DNA of 11,937 nt from an uncultured Clostridia bacterium (lineage in GTDB: Bacteria > Bacillota > Clostridia > Christensenellales > UBA1242). The translations under genes and the position numbers were made by a program. Below the pieces are notes generated by a model. The model saw only the letters and a program-made list of their open reading frames with translations, made no database searches and was not told the DNA's origin. Of this stretch, positions 1 through 7,000 are shown piece by piece. The first letter of the stretch is position 1. Each line of letters begins with the position of its first letter. Location: positions 1-11,937 of the forward strand of contig CANQBU010000028.1 in assembly GCA_947589615.1 (NCBI GenBank), written 5' to 3'.

Positions 1-9
1 TTCAAACAT
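1..9 (-). CDS. rpoC: RNA polymerase beta' subunit, first three codons only
   Basis: Only ATG TTT GAA (Met-Phe-Glu) is visible before the window ends. The call rests on three things: the MFE beginning is common in Firmicutes RpoC; a good ribosome binding site (AAGGGGA) lies 6 nt upstream; and the gene follows rpoB by 17 nt, the usual rpoB-rpoC order. RpoC would form the other half of the polymerase active centre with the rpoB product and is probably cotranscribed with it. The identity is inferred from position and three residues; the body of the gene is not visible. Confidence 0.8.
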
Positions 10-15
10 ATCAAA

Positions 16-22
16 TCCCCTT
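16..22 (-). promoter_or_regulatory. Ribosome binding site of rpoC
   Basis: AAGGGGA on the minus strand lies 6 nt before the ATG at 9-7, within the 17-nt gap after the rpoB stop codon. No terminator lies in the gap, so rpoB and rpoC should share a transcript. Confidence 0.75.
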
Positions 23-26
23 TTTA

Positions 27-1421
27 TTATTGATCATCAAAATCACCGAAATCATCAAAGAGATCGAGATTATCAAGTTCTGTATTCTTAGTTGTTTCCT
101 CAAATACTTCTGCCAATTCTTTGTCTTCTTCCGATGTTTTTTCGTCTTCAAGATGCTCATCAAAGTCAAATATACCTTCTGCGAGATCTTTCTCTGTTTC
201 ATGAGCAATTGTATTTGGCTGGTCTTGTTCATCTTGGCTTAACTCTGAAAGTGAAATTTCCTTATCACCTTCCGCTAAAATCTTAACATCAAGTCCCAAT
301 GCTTGTAATTCCTTAACCAAAACTTTAAATGATTCAGGTATTCCAGGCTCTGCAATTGGCAAGCCTTTAATAATAGACTCATAAGTCCTTAATCTTCCGT
401 TAAGGTCATCGGATTTTACCGTCAACATTTCCTGAAGAATATGGCTTGCACCATATGCCTCAAGAGCCCAAACTTCCATTTCACCAAATCTTTGACCACC
501 AAACAATGATTTACCTCCAAGAGGTTGTTGGGTAATCAAAGCATATGGACCAATTGAACGTGCGTGAATCTTTGAGTCAACCATGTGTTCAAGTTTTAAC
601 ATATATTTAATTCCGACAGTTGAAAGGTTATCAAATGGTTCACCCGTTCGTCCATCAAATAACTGCATTTTTCCATCAGGTCTAAAGTTGTTTGCAACGA
701 GAAGTTCACGAATATCTTCTGTTGTTGCACCATCAAATGCAGGCGTAGCAACTTTCCAACCTAAAGTTTTTGCAACCAAACCAAGGTGAACTTCCATAAC
801 CTGTCCGATATTCATACGAGATGGGATACCTAGAGGGCTTAGGACGATATCGATTGGTTGACCATTTGCCATATAAGGCATATCCGCTTCTGGAAGAACT
901 ATTGAAACGACACCTTTGTTACCGTGACGGCCAGACATTTTATCTCCGACAGAAATCTTTCTCTTTTGGGCAACAGTAACTCGAACCATCATATTGACGC
1001 CGGCGTCAAGGTCATCTTTGTTTTTCTTTGAGAATACTTGAACATCAACAACTACACCTCCTTTTCCATGTTGAACACGAAGTGAAGTGTCACGAACATC
1101 TCTTGCCTTGTCTCCAAAAATAGCACGAAGCAATCTTTCTTCAGGTGTAAGGTCGGTTTCACCTTTTGGTGTAACTTTACCAACCAATATATCATTTGGA
1201 TGAACTTCTGCACCAATTCTTATAATACCATTCTCGTCAAGGTCTTTTAAAGCATCCTCACCAAGATTTGGTATGTCACGAGTGATAACTTCATCACCTA
1301 GTTTAGTTGTTCTACATTTAATTTCATGGTCATAAAGTGTAATTGATGTATAAACATCTTCTTTAACCAATCTTTCGCTTATTAAAATAGCATCTTCGAA
1401 GTTTTGACCTTCCCAGTTCAT
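27..1421 (-). CDS. rpoB: RNA polymerase beta subunit, C-terminal part (464 aa), separated by a frame break
   Basis: This is the downstream third of the beta subunit, which binds the initiating nucleotides and clamps onto beta'. It begins exactly at the conserved MNWEGxNFEDA segment. Glu9-Asp10 match E. coli E813-D814; Lys161 and Lys169, in the GDKMSGRHGNKGV segment, match K1065 and K1073; His286 in KIHARS matches H1237. GGQRFGEMEVWALEAYGA is at 308-325, followed by LQEMLTVKSDD. Residues about 391-464 form a very acidic tail, as in many Firmicutes. Gln6 replaces the normally conserved Tyr of GYNFED (E. coli Y810). The ATG overlaps the stop codon of the upstream rpoB part as ATGA, and an AGGTGA sequence lies 9 nt before it. 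It could therefore be translated by coupled restart, or be the out-of-frame remainder of a single gene. The family assignment is certain; the status as a separate polypeptide is not. Confidence 0.95.
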   Translation of the reverse strand: MNWEGQNFEDAILISERLVKEDVYTSITLYDHEIKCRTTKLGDEVITRDIPNLGEDALKDLDENGIIRIGAEVHPNDILVGKVTPKGETDLTPEERLLRAIFGDKARDVRDTSLRVQHGKGGVVVDVQVFSKKNKDDLDAGVNMMVRVTVAQKRKISVGDKMSGRHGNKGVVSIVLPEADMPYMANGQPIDIVLSPLGIPSRMNIGQVMEVHLGLVAKTLGWKVATPAFDGATTEDIRELLVANNFRPDGKMQLFDGRTGEPFDNLSTVGIKYMLKLEHMVDSKIHARSIGPYALITQQPLGGKSLFGGQRFGEMEVWALEAYGASHILQEMLTVKSDDLNGRLRTYESIIKGLPIAEPGIPESFKVLVKELQALGLDVKILAEGDKEISLSELSQDEQDQPNTIAHETEKDLAEGIFDFDEHLEDEKTSEEDKELAEVFEETTKNTELDNLDLFDDFGDFDDQ

Positions 1422-3712
1422 ATAGGCAATTCACCTTTTTCGGTTGAATATCCGTCAGTTAAAACATCTCCTTCATTTACCTTTTCGCCTTTTATAACAC
1501 AAGGTCTCTGGTTAAAGCAAACATCGTCATTTGCTTTTGCAAATTTTATAACAGGATATATGTCAACATCACCGTTTTCAGTCATAACACGTATTTCATC
1601 AGCGGAAACATAACTAACTTTTCCAGCCCTCTTTGCAAGAACAACACAGCCGCTATCGTGAGCAGCAACTGCTTCCATACCTGTTCCAACGATTGGAGCC
1701 TCAGGACGAATTACAGGAACTGCCTGTCGCTGCATGTTTGCACCCATAAGGGCACGGTTTGCTTCATCTCCGTTTACAAAAGGAATCAATGATGTAGCAA
1801 CTGAAATAAGCTGTTTTGGAGAAACATCCATGTAATCAACCTTATTTACTGGAACATCGATGTTTGTCGAACCATGTCGGCAAATTATATGACTATTTAT
1901 AAAATGTCCTTCTTCATCAAGTGGCTCAATTGCCTGAGCGATATAACTGTCATTTTCGACATCTGCCATTTTATAAACTATATCTTTTGTTACAATTCCC
2001 CTTTCCTTATCAACCACTCTGTAAGGTGTTTCAAGAAAACCATAGTCATTAACTCTAACATAAGTTGCAAGAGTGTTTAAAAGTCCAATAGACTGACCTT
2101 CTGGAGTTTCAATAGGACATATTCTTCCATAGTGGGTATAGTGAATATCACGAATTTCAGGATCTGCCCTCTCCTTTTTAATACCTCCTGGTCCAATAGC
2201 AGAAACACGTCTCTTTTGAGTGATACCTGAAAGAGGGTTCTTCTGATCCATAATCTGAGAAAGTTGTGATTGAGAGAAGAAATCTCGAACAGCTTTATTA
2301 ACTGCTTTAGGATTCATAATTTGAGAAGGTGTTACCTCAACAAATTCTCTTCCTTGCAATGTTTCTTTTACATTCGTTGAAAGTTTTGTCACTCCCGCTC
2401 TAAATGCATTGCAAGTAAGTTCGCCGACTGTAGCAACTCTTTTATTTGAAAGATGCTCAATCTTATCAATTCCAGCAAAACCTTCAAGAACATCAAGATA
2501 AACAGATATGGTAGCCAAGATATCATCCATTGTGAGAGTGGTGATGATTAAATCTTTGGCATTTTCTTTTATAGTTTTTAAAGCATCTTCTTTATCTGGA
2601 TGGTCATTTAAAATTTGTCTTAAGACAGGATAATAAACATCTTCAAAAATTCCATATTGTTCTTGCTGGCAATCTAAAACTTCAGACAAATTAACTCGGT
2701 TATTTCCTCTCATTAAATGTCTATGACCGTTAAATTGTATCCAAACTTCATTAATTCCCGCATTTTGAACGCGTTTTGCGCTTTCTGGAGTAAATTCTTC
2801 TCCTGCTTTTACTAAAAGCTCATCTTCGTAAATAATATCATCGGCATTAATAAGTCCAGGCAATCTTTCCTTTAAAGCAAGTTTTTTATTAACTTTATAT
2901 CTTCCTACACTTGAAAGATTGTAGTAAGCATCTGTAAAGAATGACGCGTTGATGAACGCTCTTGTGCTTTCAACGGAAGGAACATCTGTTGGCCTTGTTT
3001 TTCTTGAAAATTCAAGGAGGGCTTCATCTTGGGTAACTTGTGTTTCCTTCTCAACCACATATTTTATATACCTATTATCACCGAAAAGCCTAACTATTTC
3101 GTCGTTTGTAAAACCAAAACATTTAAGGAAGACCCCGAGGCTTATAACATTCTTTCTTTCAAGGACAATTTTTAAATTCTCGTTTGCACCTTGTTTTATT
3201 TCAATCCACGGTCCATGAACAGGAATTATCTGCGCTTTTAAAGTAGCATTATTCTCTTTTTCTCTCTGCATATACACACTAGGCGCTCTGACTATTTGAT
3301 TTATAACTACTCTTTCAATTCCATTAAAGATGAAAGAGCCTTGATCAGTCATCATAGGAATATCACCCATGAATACCTCTTGCTCAACCGCTTGTCCCGT
3401 TTCTTCAACGACAAAACGTGCTTTTACCTTTAATGGAGCAGAATAAGTCGCCCCTCTTCTTTTACACTCTTTGATGTCATATTTTGGTTCGCTGAATGGT
3501 AAAATTTCGGTTATATACAATTTGGCCTTACCAGAATAATCAGTGAGTGGAAAAAATTCATCAAGAACCCTCTTGATGCCCTTTTCCAAGAAATTTTTGT
3601 AAGAATTCTTTTGAATCTCCAAAAGTGGTGGAACACTTATAAGCTCTTGGTGATGACCAAAAGTTTGTCTTACTACCTTTCCTTGCTTTACTTTTCTTAC
3701 ATTGACAGACAT
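1418..3712 (-). CDS. rpoB: RNA polymerase beta subunit, N-terminal part (764 aa), ends prematurely
   Basis: This is the front two thirds of the beta subunit: protrusion, lobes, rifamycin-binding fork region and the start of the active-site core. The start is the ATG at 3712-3710 (MSVNVRK), preceded by AAGGAG with 5-nt spacing. An ATG 18 codons further upstream has no such site and would extend into the leader. Hallmarks are EVFMGDIPMMTDQGSFIFNG near 112-131, the rifamycin cluster at 481-510, CPIETPEGQSIGLLNTLATY soon after, and NRALMGANMQRQAVP in the last third. The cluster has Gln499 where E. coli has His526, and Ile487 where E. coli has Phe514; Asp516 and Ser531 equivalents are kept. The frame runs through GEL and then stops at ATA TGA, where other RpoB proteins continue with about eight more residues before (A/G)(F/Y)MNW. 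About 25 nt are therefore missing. The gene has its own strong promoter and leader and no rplJ/rplL upstream. Confidence 0.96.
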   Translation of the reverse strand: MSVNVRKVKQGKVVRQTFGHHQELISVPPLLEIQKNSYKNFLEKGIKRVLDEFFPLTDYSGKAKLYITEILPFSEPKYDIKECKRRGATYSAPLKVKARFVVEETGQAVEQEVFMGDIPMMTDQGSFIFNGIERVVINQIVRAPSVYMQREKENNATLKAQIIPVHGPWIEIKQGANENLKIVLERKNVISLGVFLKCFGFTNDEIVRLFGDNRYIKYVVEKETQVTQDEALLEFSRKTRPTDVPSVESTRAFINASFFTDAYYNLSSVGRYKVNKKLALKERLPGLINADDIIYEDELLVKAGEEFTPESAKRVQNAGINEVWIQFNGHRHLMRGNNRVNLSEVLDCQQEQYGIFEDVYYPVLRQILNDHPDKEDALKTIKENAKDLIITTLTMDDILATISVYLDVLEGFAGIDKIEHLSNKRVATVGELTCNAFRAGVTKLSTNVKETLQGREFVEVTPSQIMNPKAVNKAVRDFFSQSQLSQIMDQKNPLSGITQKRRVSAIGPGGIKKERADPEIRDIHYTHYGRICPIETPEGQSIGLLNTLATYVRVNDYGFLETPYRVVDKERGIVTKDIVYKMADVENDSYIAQAIEPLDEEGHFINSHIICRHGSTNIDVPVNKVDYMDVSPKQLISVATSLIPFVNGDEANRALMGANMQRQAVPVIRPEAPIVGTGMEAVAAHDSGCVVLAKRAGKVSYVSADEIRVMTENGDVDIYPVIKFAKANDDVCFNQRPCVIKGEKVNEGDVLTDGYSTEKGELPI
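1431..1436 (-). promoter_or_regulatory. Possible internal ribosome binding site before the rpoB C-terminal part
   Basis: AGGTGA, within the Lys-Gly-Glu codons near the end of the N-terminal part, matches the extended Shine-Dalgarno sequence and sits 9 nt before the ATG at 1421-1419. Together with the ATGA stop/start overlap it would allow coupled restart. These codons encode conserved residues (KGEL/NGEL), so the match may be accidental. Confidence 0.35.
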
Positions 3713-3717
3713 AATTT

Positions 3718-3723
3718 CTCCTT
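3718..3723 (-). promoter_or_regulatory. Ribosome binding site of rpoB (decides the start)
   Basis: AAGGAG lies 5 nt before the ATG at 3712-3710. It favours this start over the ATG at 3766, which would lie inside the loop of the leader hairpin and has no comparable site. Confidence 0.85.
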
Positions 3724-3744
3724 CTTGTCGTGAGAATAAAACAC

Positions 3745-3784
3745 AAAAAAGGACTTTATGGCACAAAAAATCCCATAATAGTCC
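3745..3784 (-). terminator. Terminator-like hairpin in the rpoB leader (possible attenuator)
   Basis: In the transcript, GGACTATTATGG (3784-3773) pairs with CCATAAAGTCC (3761-3751), giving an 11-bp stem with one bulged A. The 11-nt loop is GATTTTTTGTG, and six U residues follow (3750-3745). This has the form of an intrinsic terminator, yet it lies between the rpoB promoter and the rpoB ribosome binding site. That fits an attenuator rather than the end of the upstream gene, which already has its own terminator at 4001-4034. The long A/U-rich stem and large loop suggest incomplete termination. Confidence 0.6.
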
Positions 3785-3840
3785 CCATTATTAAGTTTAA
3801 CGACTTAAAATTATTTTCACTCTCACAAAAAATCTTAAAT

Positions 3841-3870
3841 ATTATATCAAATAATATACATAAATGTCAA
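3841..3870 (-). promoter_or_regulatory. Consensus sigma-A-type promoter of rpoBC
   Basis: The minus strand reads TTGACA (3870-3865), an 18-nt spacer, and TATAAT (3846-3841). TG is placed one base before the -10 box (TGATATAAT, an extended -10). Both hexamers match consensus exactly. The start of transcription should be near 3835-3834. Such a strong promoter fits an essential, highly expressed operon and explains how rpoBC can be transcribed without the ribosomal protein genes that usually precede it. Confidence 0.85.
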
Positions 3871-3871
3871 C

Positions 3872-3909
3872 ACTTTTTTTATATTTTATACAATTTTTTT
3901 TATTTTTTA
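3872..3909 (-). promoter_or_regulatory. A/T-tract UP-like element upstream of the rpoB promoter
   Basis: Directly upstream of the -35 box lie A/T runs: AAAAAAAG, TATAAAATAT and AAAAAAATTGT on the minus strand. Phased A-tracts here commonly bind the polymerase alpha C-terminal domain and raise promoter strength. The rest of the gap up to 4000 shows no other convincing signal. Confidence 0.5.
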
Positions 3910-4000
3910 ATAACAAACTTTGTCTTATTTTGGTAAAAATGAAGAGTGAAAACTCATAATTGCCACATTTCCACAATAAAAGAATATTATTTGTAGGACT

Positions 4001-4034
4001 AAAAAAGTTTCAGGCTTCATGCCTGAAACTTTTT
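4001..4034 (-). terminator. Intrinsic terminator of the giant GLUG protein gene
   Basis: A perfect 14-bp inverted repeat (4002-4015 with 4021-4034) has a 5-nt loop. Its GC-richer core is GTTTCAGGC / GCCTGAAAC, and a run of U follows in the minus-strand transcript (4006-4001). The stop codon TAA (4035-4033) sits in the A-rich foot of the stem. The run of T on the other strand means it could also work in the opposite direction, but no plus-strand gene reaches it. Confidence 0.9.
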
Positions 4035-7000
4035 ACTTCTTATTAAGCCAATCGAGATTATTTTCAAAATATAATGTGCTTAATAAATCACCACTTGTAA
4101 CCCAAACTCGAACCACAGAATTATCTAGGAATGAATGAATTTGATTATCATCAAGGCTTTGATATTTCGTAGTTTTTATAGCGTCTTTTGCTGATTGACC
4201 TTCAGCACAAACTACCTGATAAATATAATATGTGCTAGGTATCTTATCGGAATAATCTTTTGGATCGAGTTTAACCTTTAAAATACCTTTGTAATAATTG
4301 CCTTCCGCATCTTTAAATATTTCATTCTTTACCAATGAAGAAGCTTTAAACGATTCTTCTACAATAAACTCTTCTTTGCTATTTAGCGTTATTTCGTTGC
4401 TAAAGTTATCCTCGTTGCTATAGTAGTAGAATATTTTGTCCGCTTTTACGCCCCCCATTTGGTGTTGATATACCACATCATATCTTGTTTCACCTTTTTC
4501 GCCTTTTACATAATATTTTCGCGTTATAGATGATGGAAGTATATCTGAAATAGAAACATATACACCTTCACTTTTTTCAATTTTGTAATCAGAATATTTT
4601 AATTTGTCAACTGAAACATCTTTGGTTTTCCCGCTTTCCGCCGAATCAATAACTCTTTCACATCTATACTCATCGCTGCTCATATCATATTCAAATTTTG
4701 AATTTGTTCCATCACTATTTCGCAATTCATAACGGTATTGTCTCGTAGCACTATTATAAAAACTGTCTAGATTGTAAACTCCAGTGTTATCGCTACCCGG
4801 ATTTCCTGTAGAAGTCCATCCAACAGGAAGTTCCCCGATATCAAATATCTGATATTTATTGCCATACAAATTATTAAAGAGTGTCTTATCTAATTGCTCT
4901 GCATACGCCCACGACGACATACCATAGTTGTTTACATTCAATGTTACAGCATGATTCTTGGCTTTTGTTGCAAACGAAGCATAAGGTTTTAACATGCTTT
5001 GGTAATTCGCACTGGATTCGCTATGCCCATAGTAATAAACTTCGGTGATACTTGCATTTGCTTGAGTTGTTCCATTTCCAGTAATATTATAATTATAGTT
5101 TACAAGATTTTTATCTTTATCTTCTTCTTTCTTAACAGCATAATCATCAATAACTCCTAAAGCACGTGTATCATAAACTTTTGCCGTGATTGAAGAAGTC
5201 GTATAGCAATATGAAAGTGTTATTGGTCTACTTGTTGGAGCAGAACCTATTAAGCCTCCCACTCCAGCAGTCGTTTCAAGTCCCGCAACACTACTATCAA
5301 TGGACAAATCAGCCCAGCAATAACTTTGAGACAAGTTTACTTCAGCGTGAGCATCATAAGATACATTACCAACGATACCGCCAAGACTTGGATTAGTATT
5401 ATTACCTACTACTGACAATGATGATGATTTAACTGCAATTTCTCTTGCAACCAAACTTGAAGATACGTAACCAACCGCACCTCCCAATATTGTTGAGCCT
5501 ATAATACTATCAGCCGAAACAATCCCTCTTTCTATTACAGATATTGCATCGGCAGAATTAATTTGACCTACCAAACCGCCAACATTTCTTATTGGATCTT
5601 CTTTTTCACTATTTACTACTCTGAAGCTTTGTTCCATTACCGCATCGCTTATATATCCACCACTGAATAAACCTGCAATACCTCCAACAGCAATGGCTGC
5701 TCTTGGAATACTGTTAAACATACTTTCAATATTTCCATTGTTTGAAACATAAGCAAAACTCAGTCTTCCACTATGTTCACCAACAATGAGTCCGCCATAA
5801 TATTTTGCTTTAATTTGTAAATCTTCGCTTACGTCCGCATAGGTTTTTTCAACCTCGCCACCGTTTCCGATTCCACCATAAGCAAGACCCGCCATAGCAC
5901 CAGAAACTGACGTCAATGTGTTTATATGGCCATTTTTAACAATTCCGCTTCCAATATAGCCTACCAATCCACCCGCGTATGAATAACGTGATTCATTCCC
6001 CGAATTTTCTTTATAACCGAATTCAGTATCAGGAGAATATACCGCCCAAATATTAGAATCCGAATAGATGTCTTTTATTTCAAATTTGCTAACCGCTCTT
6101 CCAATAATTCCACCAACAAAGTTTAATCCCGAAATCGCAGTAAGATTATTTTGTGAGCCGTTAATATGGATATCATAAATATATCCAAATTTTAATGTTC
6201 CAGCCAATGTTCCAACATTCACTGCATTATTAAATTTAACTTCTCTAGGTAAAATTGTTAAATTCTTAACGATACCTTCCCTGCTTGCAGTAGATCCAAT
6301 TTGACCAAAAAGTCCACCATTCTCCATTTCTTCCATAGCTGCAAGGGAAATAGCCTGAATTTCCATTCCGTTACCTTCAAGAGAACCTGCAAATATTACT
6401 TTATAAAGAGATGAATAATTTTCCGCTTCGATATAATTAATATCACTTATAATACGATAAGCACTTGTATTTATGCCATTCGATGCCGTTTCATTTAAAA
6501 TCTCGCTTTCCATGCTTTGATAATCACTTATTAATCTTGGATTATGCTTTGTGCCTCTGTTTGGTGCAGAAGCATCATCAAGATAAAAATATGTGATATT
6601 GCCCGTTCCCCTATCAACTTCAGAGTATGAGAAGTCTCTGATTGACAATGCTTTAACATTTGGAGCAACGAGTTCAAGCCTATTTTTGGCAAATGTAATT
6701 TGCTCAGAATTAAATACAGTATTGCTTTGAGAACTACCTTGTTTTACATTCTCATCATCCGTTTTAATGACTACTTTTTGTGTAGTAGGTATGAAATCGA
6801 CATAGTCTCCATTATTTTGACCTTGTGAATAGAACCATACCGCATTTGTTGAAACAATATCAGTATAAGAAAAATCTTCAAAGTAGTTATCAATTTCCGC
6901 AAAATTTTGACTGGTTAATTTCTTGACACCTTCATAATTTACATTATATAAATCTACATTTATATCTTTTTTATCCTTTGTTCCCGATTCAGAAAGATAG

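Larger units (their letters stand above)
3713..3835 (-). promoter_or_regulatory. Untranslated leader of rpoBC mRNA (about 122 nt)
   Basis: The predicted transcript starts near 3835-3834 and reaches the rpoB start codon at 3712. It contains a weak A/U hairpin (TTAAG, 3808-3804, pairing with CTTAA, 3795-3791), a possible alternative hairpin (ATAAT 3791-3787 with ATTAT 3779-3775) that would use part of the terminator's left arm, and the terminator-like hairpin at 3784-3745. The 9-mer TTTTTTGTG occurs three times, at 3832-3824, 3770-3762 and 3750-3742; the first two extend to GATTTTTTGTG. The layout suggests control of rpoBC by early termination, but no known leader family is recognised and no protein reading frame is evident in it. 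Confidence 0.55.

Noticed and set aside
1418..1421. Reading TGA as Trp (Mycoplasma-type code) to restore rpoB
   Set aside because: The frame beyond TGA meets a TAA within about a dozen codons and does not encode RpoB; the missing residues would still be absent.
1418..1440. Intein or intron scar, or translational bypassing, as the cause of the rpoB split
   Set aside because: Sequence is missing rather than inserted, and there are no splicing motifs or hop-site repeats.
3730..3936. Plus-strand open frame of 68 codons between rpoB and the giant gene
   Set aside because: It overlaps the rpoB promoter, leader and hairpin on the opposite strand, is low-complexity (Phe/Ile/Asn-rich) and has no ribosome binding site.
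3967..3975. DnaA-box-like ATTTCCACA upstream of rpoB
   Set aside because: It has one mismatch to TTWTNCACA, is a single copy, and shows no origin context.
4024..4150. LPXTG sorting signal or membrane anchor at the end of the giant protein
   Set aside because: The last residues (ENNLDWLNKK) have no LPXTG motif and no hydrophobic helix precedes them.
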